Assembly (NCBI GenBank): GCA_016293805.1
Contig: JAEDDI010000002.1
Coordinates: 1-64,000 of the forward strand
From: Bacillota bacterium
Lineage (GTDB): Bacteria; Bacillota; Clostridia; Peptostreptococcales; Anaerovoracaceae
DNA: 64,000 bases
Direction of reading: 5' to 3'
Both the position numbers and the translations under genes were made by a program. A model generated the notes under the pieces. That model searched no databases. It was not told the DNA's origin and worked only from the letters and a program-made list of their open reading frames with translations. Position 1 is the first letter of the stretch, and each line of letters starts with the position of its first letter. This document shows positions 8,262 to 15,961 of this stretch, one piece after another.

Positions 8262-8798
8262 CTAAATACCGAGTTTATCCTTTGCCATAAGTATACCGAC
8301 AATTGTCTTTGAATCCTCAATTCTTCCATCCATACACATTTCATAGGCCTCTTCAAAAGGTATCTCATAAATATCAAGATCCTCATCTGCATCAAAATCA
8401 GTTTCGCCTGCATGAAGTCCCGTGCAGAGATATATCGTGATTTTTTCTCCGCTGTATCCGCATGCGCTGTAAAATGAAGTGAGACAATCTATCCTGTCAG
8501 CTGTGTATCCCGTTTCTTCCCTGAGCTCACGCACTGCCGCATCAAAGGGAACCTCATCCTCACTGTCCAGCTTTCCTGCAGGAATCTCAAGAAGATTTTT
8601 TCTGCATGCGATTCTGTACTGCTCTACAAGAACCACCTTGTTGTCCGCTGTTACTGCAACAAGTCCTACAGCTCCGTGATGCTGCACTATCTCCCTGTAC
8701 GATGTGCCGTTTCTGACAGTAACTTTTTCCCTTCTCAGTGAAAGAATTTTGCCTTCATAAATAGTTTCAGAAGACAGTGTTTTTTCTTCAAAAGCCAA
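8262..8798 (-). CDS. Nudix hydrolase, ADP-ribose pyrophosphatase type
   Basis: 178-residue Nudix protein likely to hydrolyse ADP-ribose or a related nucleoside diphosphate sugar to AMP and a sugar phosphate in the cytosol. It shows the family's VVLVEQYR strand, LLEIPAGKL, and the Nudix box ending AAVRELREETGY, with one extra residue between the first Gly and Glu. Length and the E-IPAG-K motif match the ADPRase (NudF) group. First gene of a unit with the Xer-like recombinase and probably the four-SH3b hydrolase. Confidence 0.85.
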   Translation of the reverse strand: MAFEEKTLSSETIYEGKILSLRREKVTVRNGTSYREIVQHHGAVGLVAVTADNKVVLVEQYRIACRKNLLEIPAGKLDSEDEVPFDAAVRELREETGYTADRIDCLTSFYSACGYSGEKITIYLCTGLHAGETDFDADEDLDIYEIPFEEAYEMCMDGRIEDSKTIVGILMAKDKLGI

Positions 8799-8830
8799 AT
8801 CATTTACCTCTTTCCGTTATAGTTAACTCA

Positions 8831-8860
8831 ATTATACACCCATTTTGCCCAAATTGTGAA
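8831..8860 (-). promoter_or_regulatory. Promoter of the Nudix-Xer unit
   Basis: TATAAT (8831-8836) on the minus strand with an 18-base spacer to TTCACA (8855-8860). The spacer contains GGGCAAAATG, resembling the GGCAAAA motif in the three NlpC promoters. Confidence 0.55.
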
Positions 8861-8889
8861 GATTTTGTATACAGCCTGTATTTTTTTAC

Positions 8890-8918
8890 TTGAAGTTTAT
8901 TTATTTCTTTTGTATAAT
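8890..8918 (+). promoter_or_regulatory. Strong promoter of candidate C-rich small RNA
   Basis: TTGAAG (8890-8895), 17-base spacer ending in TG, TATAAT (8913-8918). Transcription is expected to start near 8925, directly before the first hairpin. Confidence 0.75.
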
Positions 8919-8924
8919 CAAATT

Positions 8925-9016
8925 GTGGTTATCCCCCTGATAACCTCATTAATCTCTAATCCCAATACCCCTTTTGAGCCAAAGCAGATTGCCCCCCAGC
9001 AATCTGCTTTGATTTT
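8925..9016 (+). ncRNA. Candidate small RNA with two C-rich hairpin loops and a terminator
   Basis: About 92 bases between a near-consensus promoter and a strong hairpin. Hairpin 1 (8927-8945) is a perfect 7-base stem GGTTATC/GATAACC with loop CCCCT. Hairpin 2 (8981-9010) is a perfect 12-base stem AAAGCAGATTGC/GCAATCTGCTTT around a run of six C (8992-8997), followed by GATTTT, as in an intrinsic terminator. The single-stranded linker also has CCC and CCCC runs. No ORF fits inside. C-rich loops are the usual means by which Gram-positive small RNAs pair with Shine-Dalgarno sequences; the two C-loop design recalls actinobacterial 6C RNA, but homology is not claimed. Alternatively it is a leader attenuator of the next gene. 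Confidence 0.55.
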
Positions 9017-9022
9017 AGCGAT

Positions 9023-9976
9023 ATGATAACATTAGAAAACACCAGTAAATATTCCGCAAAAAAGTCGGAATCATTTGGCAGATATTTCGGAAATCTTTCT
9101 GCTGCATTCCTGGATATAGAAACAACAGGGCTTTCACCGGAAAGATGCAAGATAATACTCACAGGATTTGCTGTTCCGGAAGATGACTGCATATCCACAT
9201 ATCAGTTTCTTGCAGAAGATCCGTCAGAAGAGCCCCTTGTCCTCAAGCGGTCTCTCGATTTCATGAGAGAGCTTGATATTGCGGTTACATATAACGGAAA
9301 GTCATTTGACATACCGTTTATAGAAAAACGCTGCCGTAAAAACAGAATACATATGGGCGATGTACTGCCATACAATCTGGACATATATCAGGTTCTCCGT
9401 CACTTCTCTCCTCTATATGGTTTTCTTCCGAATCTCCGGCAGAAGACTGTGGAGAACTTCCTGGGGCTGTGGTCATCAAGGCTTGATGAAATTTCCGGTT
9501 CAGAAAGCGTGGATCTGTATTATCACTATGCGTCTACAGGAGATGAGAAGATACGCGATATTATCCTTCTTCACAACCGCGATGATGTCGAGCAGCTTGC
9601 TAAACTGACTCAGATACTTGAAAGATGCGATCTTCCCAGATATCTTTACACTGCCGGTTTTCCATGCCGCGGCAACATTGTAAAAGCAAGACTTGACAGG
9701 GGATTTCTCAAAATTACGGGCATGCAGAAAAGCCATCCTGTTAACCTATCGTATTTTGACGATTTTAATACCGGAATCCGAGCCGAATACGATGAATATG
9801 AGAGAACCCTGATGATTCTTATACCCGTTATTAATGAGCCAAATCTTACGGTATGCGATCTTTCAGGTCTCCCTTCTGAAGAAGAGTACCTGCTTCTTCG
9901 AAACGGAGATGAACTCCTTTACGATAATATAATAAAGTGTACCGAAATAATTACAGGATATGTACAGGGAGCGTAA
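9023..9976 (+). CDS. RNase H-like 3'-5' exonuclease domain protein (YprB type)
   Basis: 317-residue protein with a DnaQ/RNase H-fold exonuclease domain: Exo I motif FLDIETTGL (about 28-36), Exo II region VTYNGKSFDIPFIEKR, and a C-terminal NRDDVEQLAKL corresponding to Exo III. These match the predicted RNase_H_2/YprB family, a probable metal-dependent exonuclease. The C-terminal 100 residues have no recognised motif. The start ATG at 9023 lacks a clear Shine-Dalgarno sequence and lies only 12 bases after the small-RNA hairpin, so expression may depend on read-through of that structure. Confidence 0.75.
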   Translation: MITLENTSKYSAKKSESFGRYFGNLSAAFLDIETTGLSPERCKIILTGFAVPEDDCISTYQFLAEDPSEEPLVLKRSLDFMRELDIAVTYNGKSFDIPFIEKRCRKNRIHMGDVLPYNLDIYQVLRHFSPLYGFLPNLRQKTVENFLGLWSSRLDEISGSESVDLYYHYASTGDEKIRDIILLHNRDDVEQLAKLTQILERCDLPRYLYTAGFPCRGNIVKARLDRGFLKITGMQKSHPVNLSYFDDFNTGIRAEYDEYERTLMILIPVINEPNLTVCDLSGLPSEEEYLLLRNGDELLYDNIIKCTEIITGYVQGA

Positions 9977-9985
9977 TGCTCCCTG
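9965..9985 (+). terminator. Hairpin at the end of the exonuclease gene
   Basis: CAGGGAGC/GCTCCCTG stem with a five-base loop containing the stop codon. The T-tract after it (CTTTGCTG) is poor, so termination may be weak. Confidence 0.5.
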
Positions 9986-10008
9986 CTTTGCTGTGCGCAT
10001 GATCTGCA

Positions 10009-10494
10009 TCATTTATTTGTTACTTTTACTTTAGATCCTATTCCGCCGTAGATTTTGAACCCGTGGGATACACTTCCTGTAAGGTAGATTATATATTTTC
10101 CTCTTGTTTTGTATGAATATACGCCTCTTGGTACAGGATAAATATATGCCGAACCCCTCTTCTTTGCGGTTACAGTTCCGCTGCTGCTTACATCTGCCAC
10201 TTTTTCTTTTGATGATACCCATTTGAGACTTGCCGGATTGAGTTTCTCCGCATCCACATATTTCAGAACTTTTTCTATGGATGACATCTTCTCTCTTCCC
10301 TTGTAGTTGAAGGTATATTTTTCAACTGCTGCAATCTGTCCCTTTATACCGGGCTTAAGTATGAGGTCGTTTGCGGCTCTGTATACCTGCACAGTTATAA
10401 TCGGGTTGATTTTTGCCATTGCTCCTGCAGGAGCAGCGAATATACAAAATGCAAGAAATATGACAGCTGCCCCTTTCGCTTTTCTCTTATTCAT
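10009..10494 (-). CDS. Secreted protein with a Big2-like domain
   Basis: 161-residue protein with a signal peptide (about 1-29, ending GAMA) and, in its C-terminal half, a bacterial Ig-like (Big2) pattern: LKWVSSKEKVADVSSSGTVT followed by GSAYIY. Such domains are common in cell-surface proteins of clostridia. The start at 10494 has AAAGGAG six bases upstream; an earlier in-frame ATG lacks this. No catalytic motif is seen. It is probably transcribed alone. Function unknown. Confidence 0.7.
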   Translation of the reverse strand: MNKRKAKGAAVIFLAFCIFAAPAGAMAKINPIITVQVYRAANDLILKPGIKGQIAAVEKYTFNYKGREKMSSIEKVLKYVDAEKLNPASLKWVSSKEKVADVSSSGTVTAKKRGSAYIYPVPRGVYSYKTRGKYIIYLTGSVSHGFKIYGGIGSKVKVTNK

Positions 10495-10541
10495 TTTTTC
10501 TCCTTTCCCTTTGTCCCTGATGCGCACAGCTGAAAAGACAG

Positions 10542-10567
10542 AAAAAAGACCCCCGGTGGGAGGTCTT
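10542..10567 (-). terminator. Intrinsic terminator after the Ldh2-type dehydrogenase gene
   Basis: AAGACC/GGTCTT stem with a GC-rich ten-base interior, followed on the minus strand by TTTTTTC. Confidence 0.7.
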
Positions 10568-10613
10568 GATATATCTTTTCATGATACTATTTTAGCATGG
10601 TAATTTTTACCAG

Positions 10614-11729
10614 TCAATCCTGCTTTTCAAATCCGAACCTGTAATCAAGCCCGTACATGTCTCTGACCGCAATGAGTTCCTTCTCAACCGATTCGCTTAC
10701 AGGAACTCCTCTGTCTTTTCTTTCGAGCCATGCGAGATGCTCTTTTTCGCCTGCCGTATATATTCTCTCAGCTCCCGGCGCAACTGTCGATCCTCTGAGC
10801 TCCCTCAGAATGTCACCTGCAATCTTCTTGAATTCATCCCTGCCCATAAACGCATCCGGGTCCGCAACGATGAAGAAATGGCCAAGGCTGTAAGGTTTCT
10901 TCTTTCCTTTTTCGTCAATTCCTGTCAGAGCCTTCATGTAGTTTCCTCCGGCAAGGGCCGCAGAAAGAATCTCAACAATTGTTGCATATCCGTATCCTTT
11001 GTATCCGGCAAGATCTTCTCCTATTCCGCCAAGAGGTGCAAGTGCCGCTCTTCCCTCAACAAGCGCCTTAAGGATATCTTCGCTGTCTGTCATCGGTTTC
11101 CCGTCTCTTCCTATCACCATACCGGCAGGTGTCTCTTTGCCGGCTCTCGCATAATATTCTATCTTACCCCTCTGCGAGATGGATGTTGCACAGTCAAGAA
11201 CAAACGGAAAATCTTCATCTGTCGGAAGAGCAACTGTAAGAGGATTGGTTCCGAGCATATTGTCAACACCGAAAGTAGGTGCAATTGAAGGTCTGGCATT
11301 GGTTCCTGTGATGCCTATCATATCCTCTTTCGAAGCCATCATAGCCCAGTAACCTGCTATTCCGTAGTGGCTTGAATTTCTTATTGCTCCCATGGCCATT
11401 CCGTATTTTTTGGCCTTGTCTATAAGCATCTTCATGACCTTGTATGAAGCAACCATCCCCATTCCGTCGTGGGCATCAGCTACCACTGTTGTCGGGGTAT
11501 CCTTTAATATTTCCAGTTCTGTTACAGGATTAAGTATTCCATCGTTGATTCTGTCTATATATATCGGTTTGAATCTGTTGCAGCCGTGGCTTTCTATTCC
11601 TCTTCTGTCACTTTCCATAAGCACATCTGTACATATGAGTGCATCCTCTCTTGGCACCCCTGCCGCAGTAAAAGCATCTGTCATAAACGATGAAATGGTC
11701 TCCCAGTCTATAATGTATCTGTTATCCAT
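10614..11729 (-). CDS. Ldh2-family NAD(P)-dependent 2-hydroxyacid dehydrogenase
   Basis: 371-residue member of the malate/L-lactate dehydrogenase family that is distinct from the classical Rossmann enzymes (also includes ureidoglycolate and sulfolactate dehydrogenases). Recognisable features are SDRRGIESHG near residue 42 with the catalytic His, RNSSHYGIAGYW (about 115-126), GTNARPSIAPTFG, and FVLDCATS. GAAAGGAG precedes the start. Specific substrate cannot be assigned. It lies between a Big2 protein and an APC permease, each with its own terminator, so it is probably monocistronic. Confidence 0.82.
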   Translation of the reverse strand: MDNRYIIDWETISSFMTDAFTAAGVPREDALICTDVLMESDRRGIESHGCNRFKPIYIDRINDGILNPVTELEILKDTPTTVVADAHDGMGMVASYKVMKMLIDKAKKYGMAMGAIRNSSHYGIAGYWAMMASKEDMIGITGTNARPSIAPTFGVDNMLGTNPLTVALPTDEDFPFVLDCATSISQRGKIEYYARAGKETPAGMVIGRDGKPMTDSEDILKALVEGRAALAPLGGIGEDLAGYKGYGYATIVEILSAALAGGNYMKALTGIDEKGKKKPYSLGHFFIVADPDAFMGRDEFKKIAGDILRELRGSTVAPGAERIYTAGEKEHLAWLERKDRGVPVSESVEKELIAVRDMYGLDYRFGFEKQD

Positions 11730-11798
11730 TGTATATATTTCTCCTTTCGCGCATCCTGACTAAACTCATATTACCTCAAAATGTGCACAAAAGCAACA

Positions 11799-11817
11799 GA
11801 CCGGGCTTTGCCCGGTC
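11799..11817 (-). terminator. Hairpin after the APC permease gene
   Basis: Perfect eight-base stem GACCGGGC/GCCCGGTC with a TTT loop; downstream T-tract on the minus strand is interrupted (TGTTGCTTTTG). Confidence 0.6.
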
Positions 11818-11840
11818 CAATGCTATGAGAATCAATTTTT

Positions 11841-13604
11841 CTATTTTTCTTCTGTTTCTGCTGTTACGATTCCGTCATCGAGAGAATTCCAGCCGTGAAG
11901 ACTGCATACATATTCATCTCTAACCCTATTTCTTACAGATTCAAGTTCTGCAATCTTCGGATCTTCGTTCTTGTGTCCAAGGAACATCATTACAGCTCCA
12001 ATTACTGCAAATACAAGTCCGATCCATAAGCAAAGGCTGATCATAAGTTCAAAGTTTGAGAACAGTCCTGTTTCAAACTCTTCTATATAGTATTCTACAC
12101 CGTATTCTCCTTCATACATGTTCATAAACCATGAGCCAATCATTGACATAAGGCCTATGCATAATGAGAATAAACCGATAGCCTTAGTATCTCCAAGTCC
12201 AAGCTTAGTTCTAGGATTAAGCGGATGTCCTTCCGGATCATTAACTGCCATTCCCTTGCCGAATCCCTTGCAAAGTATGTATAATACAAGGCTGATTACA
12301 ACCATTAAGAATACTGCAATGAAGTAAGGAGCTCCGTTAAGATAGCAGCAAAGGTATGCAATAAGGAATGTCGGGATAACCATAATCCAAAGACCTACTT
12401 TTCCGCCCGGCATCACATAAAGACCTCTTTCTTTTCTCCACTCTACCGGATAAACTTTTCTGAGTTTGTATATTGCAACTGCCATCATCATGTAAAGGAA
12501 CATCTGAAGAGGTGTAGTTGCAAGTACAAGTGTCTTGAAGTCGAAAAGACAGCAGATTACACTTACTATACCCATAACTATAATTGATACGCTTGGCACG
12601 CCTCTCTTGTTGACTTTGCATAATGCTCTAGGGAACAGATGCTCATCTGCAAGTACGAAGAATGTTCTTGAACCTGAGATGATATATGCATTGAATATCG
12701 AAAGGTTTGAAATAATTGCAATTATAACGAAGGCAAGTCCTGCCCATGGTCCGATGCCCTGAGTGAGTACATCCATGTATCCCACAAGACCTTCACCTGT
12801 TTCTGTTGACCAGCTTTCCCAGCTTCCAAGTGCAACTATACCTGCAAGCGTAGGAAGAAGGTAGCTTAATCCGATAACAGGCTGTGCTGCAATAAGTCCC
12901 TTTGGAATAATCTGAGGATTCTTAACCTCCTGCGACAGATTTGCGACGCATTCATATCCGCAGAACATCCATAATGCGATAGCTACAGAGTCACCTACTG
13001 AATGACCGAAGCCGCTGTCTTCATTGAAGAACGGAACCATAGGATTGTATTCCCAGTGGATAAGACCTACAACTGTAACTGCTGCAAAACCTGCTATTAC
13101 GCATATTGTGAATATTGTATCAAGAAGCGATACTTCTTCTATGCCTCTGAGATTGATTACTGTAAATATAAGTACGAGTACTACTTTAAGAATGAATGCT
13201 GTAATAGGGTTCATATCCACAAACTTCTGAAGATACTGAACTGCAAGTGTTACATATTCCGCCTGTGAAAGCCATGTTGTAAGACCGCTCCAGAATCCTG
13301 CCTGCCATCCCCAGAATTCACCCATGGTTTCTTTAACCCATGTGTATATACCGCCTTCTGACGGCATCAGTGATCCCAGTTCTGCAATCTGAAGACAAAG
13401 AGGCATTGCCCAGATTATAGGAAACAGTACCAGAAGGACAAGTGTAAGACCGGGACCGCTTGCCGGTATCATTTCTTCGATACCGAATGCGCCTGCAGCC
13501 ACAAGACAGAAGACAAGCATTACTATGTCTCTGACCTTCATGTCATGCTTGGCGAGCTGATCCATGTTACTGCCTGTTGTAACAGGTTTGTTGTGTTCGC
13601 TCAT
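11841..13604 (-). CDS. APC-family amino acid permease
   Basis: 587-residue integral membrane protein with about 12 hydrophobic segments and the APC signature region near the N-terminus (FGIEEMIPASGPG, then LGSLMPSEGGIYTW, the G-I-Y substrate loop). The last roughly 100 residues form a hydrophilic linker, two more membrane spans and a charged tail. It should import or exchange an amino acid or amine. A 57-residue ORF lies 69 bases upstream, and further upstream is a control region matched before the saccharopine dehydrogenase-like gene (20998-21154), hinting at joint regulation with it. Confidence 0.85.
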   Translation of the reverse strand: MSEHNKPVTTGSNMDQLAKHDMKVRDIVMLVFCLVAAGAFGIEEMIPASGPGLTLVLLVLFPIIWAMPLCLQIAELGSLMPSEGGIYTWVKETMGEFWGWQAGFWSGLTTWLSQAEYVTLAVQYLQKFVDMNPITAFILKVVLVLIFTVINLRGIEEVSLLDTIFTICVIAGFAAVTVVGLIHWEYNPMVPFFNEDSGFGHSVGDSVAIALWMFCGYECVANLSQEVKNPQIIPKGLIAAQPVIGLSYLLPTLAGIVALGSWESWSTETGEGLVGYMDVLTQGIGPWAGLAFVIIAIISNLSIFNAYIISGSRTFFVLADEHLFPRALCKVNKRGVPSVSIIVMGIVSVICCLFDFKTLVLATTPLQMFLYMMMAVAIYKLRKVYPVEWRKERGLYVMPGGKVGLWIMVIPTFLIAYLCCYLNGAPYFIAVFLMVVISLVLYILCKGFGKGMAVNDPEGHPLNPRTKLGLGDTKAIGLFSLCIGLMSMIGSWFMNMYEGEYGVEYYIEEFETGLFSNFELMISLCLWIGLVFAVIGAVMMFLGHKNEDPKIAELESVRNRVRDEYVCSLHGWNSLDDGIVTAETEEK

Positions 13605-13673
13605 TTTATTTCTCCTTTTAGTTTAGTAAATAGATTTTAAATAGATTATATATACAAATTTATTTGTATCTTA

Positions 13674-13847
13674 TTAAACTGTAGGCACAAAAGAATCCCT
13701 CAGTCTTGCTCTGTCCGCTTTAAGATCGTATTCCCTTTCTCTGCTGACAGGTACTTCTCTCAGAATTCCTCTGCATACAAAAACTCTTGTGTTTTCTCTT
13801 TTTGCGTCCTTGCCTATCACGCGTCTCTTTTCGTTTATGATTTCCAT
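13674..13847 (-). CDS. Small highly charged protein (57 residues), unknown
   Basis: An ORF from ATG 13845-13847 to TAA 13674-13676 encodes a 57-residue, Arg/Lys/Glu-rich soluble protein (begins MEIINEKRRVIGKDAKRENT, ends RDSFVPTV). AAAGGA lies about ten bases before the start. It sits between the conserved promoter block (13914-14005) and the permease, both read on the same strand, so it would be the first gene of that transcript. I do not recognise it; a leader peptide or small accessory protein is possible, and so is a chance ORF. Confidence 0.45.
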   Translation of the reverse strand: MEIINEKRRVIGKDAKRENTRVFVCRGILREVPVSREREYDLKADRARLRDSFVPTV

Positions 13848-13913
13848 AAATATCTTTTCCTTTTTAGTGCTGTTTTGTTCTTTGTTGTTTGTTTCATAAC
13901 CCGAGTTATTTTC

Positions 13914-14005
13914 AGTTTATGGTCAAATAAGCGCGAAAACAATAGCACTTAGGGGTTATTTTGCCGTACTGAAACAGAAAAACAGGCTGTAACACCTGGT
14001 ACCAG
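13914..14005 (-). promoter_or_regulatory. Control region of the permease operon, matched at 21074-21154
   Basis: Minus strand order: dyad CTGGTACCAGGTGTTA (around 13990-14005), then CCCCTAAGTGCTATTG (13940-13955), then a putative -10 TAAACT (13914-13919) with TTGTTT 17 bases upstream of it. The AGTGCTAT box and the TAAACT box are spaced identically in the block upstream of the saccharopine dehydrogenase-like gene. Confidence 0.55.
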
Positions 14006-14036
14006 TTAAAAAAACGACCTTATGGCCGTTTTTTTG
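14006..14036 (-). terminator. Intrinsic terminator of the LuxR-family gene
   Basis: A-rich/T-rich stem around ACGGCC-ATAA-GGTCGT, ending in a run of seven T on the minus strand. The stop codon at 14020-14022 lies in the loop. Confidence 0.75.
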
Positions 14037-14982
14037 GATTTCTGATTTTGAATATCAGTTCATGCCTGTTTTTTGCTTCTGTCTTTTTGAGAATGCTGTT
14101 TATATGTCTTTTTACTGTATTCTCTGAAATGAACAGTTCTTCCGCTATATCCTGATTGGACTTGCCTTCAAATACAAGTGAAAGGACTTCCTCTTCTCTG
14201 TTTGAAAGGGAATAATGTTCTACTGCATAATTAACTGCATCTTCTTTTGTCAGTTCGGTCTCTGTAATCTTAAGCGGATCCTGTTTCATGAAATAGATGC
14301 AGAAAATAAGCGAAAGAATCACATAAATCAGCAGTACAGGATCTGCACCATAGTGTTCTGAAAGCGATTCGGATGAATTGTACCATACTGTGAAATCCCA
14401 GTACTGAATCCATGCCATATATGCAAGGAAAGTTACTGCAAAAATGATATCTACCGTATTCTTAAAACCCTTCTCCTGTCTTAGAATACGGACAAGACAG
14501 CTGATGCCCATGCCTATGAATACAATTCCATACACTATGCTTGACCCTTCAATGAATCCCCTGGCAAACGAAGAACCAAGCTGTATGCTTCCATCATCAT
14601 AGCTTCCGAACACTGCTGATATTCCTTCAGCAAACAGTGTATATGCAACTGTAAACACCATAAGGAAGATATATGCACCGCGTTTTTTTATTCCCGCCAT
14701 TAAGAACAGCAGATACTGCCATGTGGTTATTGTGAGTATCGACATTATATCAGAAACCGTAATCAGCGCAAATATAACCTTTTGGCTTGTATCGTTGCAA
14801 AGGAAATAGTATGCGACAAAATCGCTGACCACGTACACAAACATCGTAATAAAGAAAAGTTCAAGACCTCTCTGCCCCGCATCCTTCACCTTTATATTCA
14901 TAATACAGCTTAATGTCATGGCAACAGTTCCAACTATTATTATCCCTATATATATGAAATTGTTAACATCACTGGAAAGCAT
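14020..14982 (-). CDS. Membrane-bound LuxR-family transcriptional regulator
   Basis: 320 residues: about seven hydrophobic segments in the first 230 residues, then a C-terminal LuxR-type helix-turn-helix (LSNREEEVLSLVFEGKSNQD, then ISENTVKRHINSILKK). This seven-span plus HTH layout is a known class of one-component regulators that sense at the membrane. It follows the DUF2156 gene by 14 bases and has its own terminator. The permease operon beside it, and the saccharopine dehydrogenase-like gene, share a dyad that would suit a dimeric regulator like this one; that link is inference. Confidence 0.83.
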   Translation of the reverse strand: MLSSDVNNFIYIGIIIVGTVAMTLSCIMNIKVKDAGQRGLELFFITMFVYVVSDFVAYYFLCNDTSQKVIFALITVSDIMSILTITTWQYLLFLMAGIKKRGAYIFLMVFTVAYTLFAEGISAVFGSYDDGSIQLGSSFARGFIEGSSIVYGIVFIGMGISCLVRILRQEKGFKNTVDIIFAVTFLAYMAWIQYWDFTVWYNSSESLSEHYGADPVLLIYVILSLIFCIYFMKQDPLKITETELTKEDAVNYAVEHYSLSNREEEVLSLVFEGKSNQDIAEELFISENTVKRHINSILKKTEAKNRHELIFKIRNPKKRP

Positions 14983-14996
14983 TGCAGTACCTCAAT

Positions 14997-15920
14997 TCAA
15001 AACACACCAATAAACTTCTCAATGAGCTCGCACGGCTTAAACGAAAGCTTTGCCTTGCGCAGATTTTCAATATCCATATCCTCTTCCCTGTTGATATATC
15101 TGATGTTCTCGGGAAGACCGGTACAGAACTGGTGAAAAACCATAGGATAAAGCCCGCGTATATTTCTATCGGCCTTCTCAATATGCTCCACAACCATATC
15201 ATCACCCAGAAAACCTCCGGCAGCCATTGCTCTTATACGCCCATCTATCCTTATTATAACTCCTGTCATGCCGATTCTCTCAAAATTTTCAAAAACATCT
15301 CTCAGAGAATCCATTTCCAAACGAAGAAGCATCATATCGTGCTCGTCGAGTTCTTTACTTCTGACAAACACTTCTATGAACTCCATAAGTTCCCCTGTCA
15401 TATCAGATGTAATCGGCTCCACTTCATATTCGTAGTTTTTCTTAAATGAATTTATATAGTTTTTCTTGGCATGAAATTTCTTGCCCCTAAGCGCAGTAAT
15501 CTCATCCCTGTCATAAATATAGTCATAATTTGGACGGTCGTCAATCCACTTAATTTCCGGCACCGCAGCCTCAATATGTCTCTTCGCATCCTGCGATACC
15601 AGTCTGATACTGAAGACCTCGCCTTTTTCTTCGAATTTTTTCTTTGCGGCAAAGATACATTTTCTAAGAGATTCTCTCTCATATTTTCCATCCTTTGAAA
15701 GCGGCGGAAACATAAAATGAAGATTGTCTTCAATCTCCAGATATGACAGTCCGCTTATACAAAGATAGCCTTCGATTATCTCATATGAAAAATCGTTTCC
15801 CTCTCTCCACATATACAGTGATGAAAATGACAGTCCCGATGTTCTGCATCCTGCCCCGTCAATATATTCTGCAAGTTCATCTCTGTTCTCAAAATCTATT
15901 CTGTTATCAAATATAAACAT
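14997..15920 (-). CDS. DUF2156 protein (phosphatidylglycerol lysyltransferase-like domain)
   Basis: 307 residues without membrane spans, resembling the soluble C-terminal GNAT-like domain of MprF-type aminoacyl-phosphatidylglycerol synthases. Features include the N-terminal LSFSSLYMWREG, DRPNYDYIYDRDEITALRGK then HAKKNYINSF, and NREEDMDIENLRKAKLSFKP. Stand-alone DUF2156 proteins are widespread in clostridia; their substrate is uncertain, and with no flippase domain a lipid role should not be assumed. It is probably transcribed with the LuxR-type gene that follows after 14 bases. Confidence 0.78.
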   Translation of the reverse strand: MFIFDNRIDFENRDELAEYIDGAGCRTSGLSFSSLYMWREGNDFSYEIIEGYLCISGLSYLEIEDNLHFMFPPLSKDGKYERESLRKCIFAAKKKFEEKGEVFSIRLVSQDAKRHIEAAVPEIKWIDDRPNYDYIYDRDEITALRGKKFHAKKNYINSFKKNYEYEVEPITSDMTGELMEFIEVFVRSKELDEHDMMLLRLEMDSLRDVFENFERIGMTGVIIRIDGRIRAMAAGGFLGDDMVVEHIEKADRNIRGLYPMVFHQFCTGLPENIRYINREEDMDIENLRKAKLSFKPCELIEKFIGVF

Positions 15921-15961
15921 ATATGTTTTCTGTCTGTTCCTTCCGTCTTATGGAGACCACC

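Noticed and set aside
13674..14019. Whole 415-base gap before the permease considered as an empty intergenic region or a riboswitch
   Set aside because: No known aptamer pattern; contents are explained by a small ORF, a matched control block and the LuxR-gene terminator.
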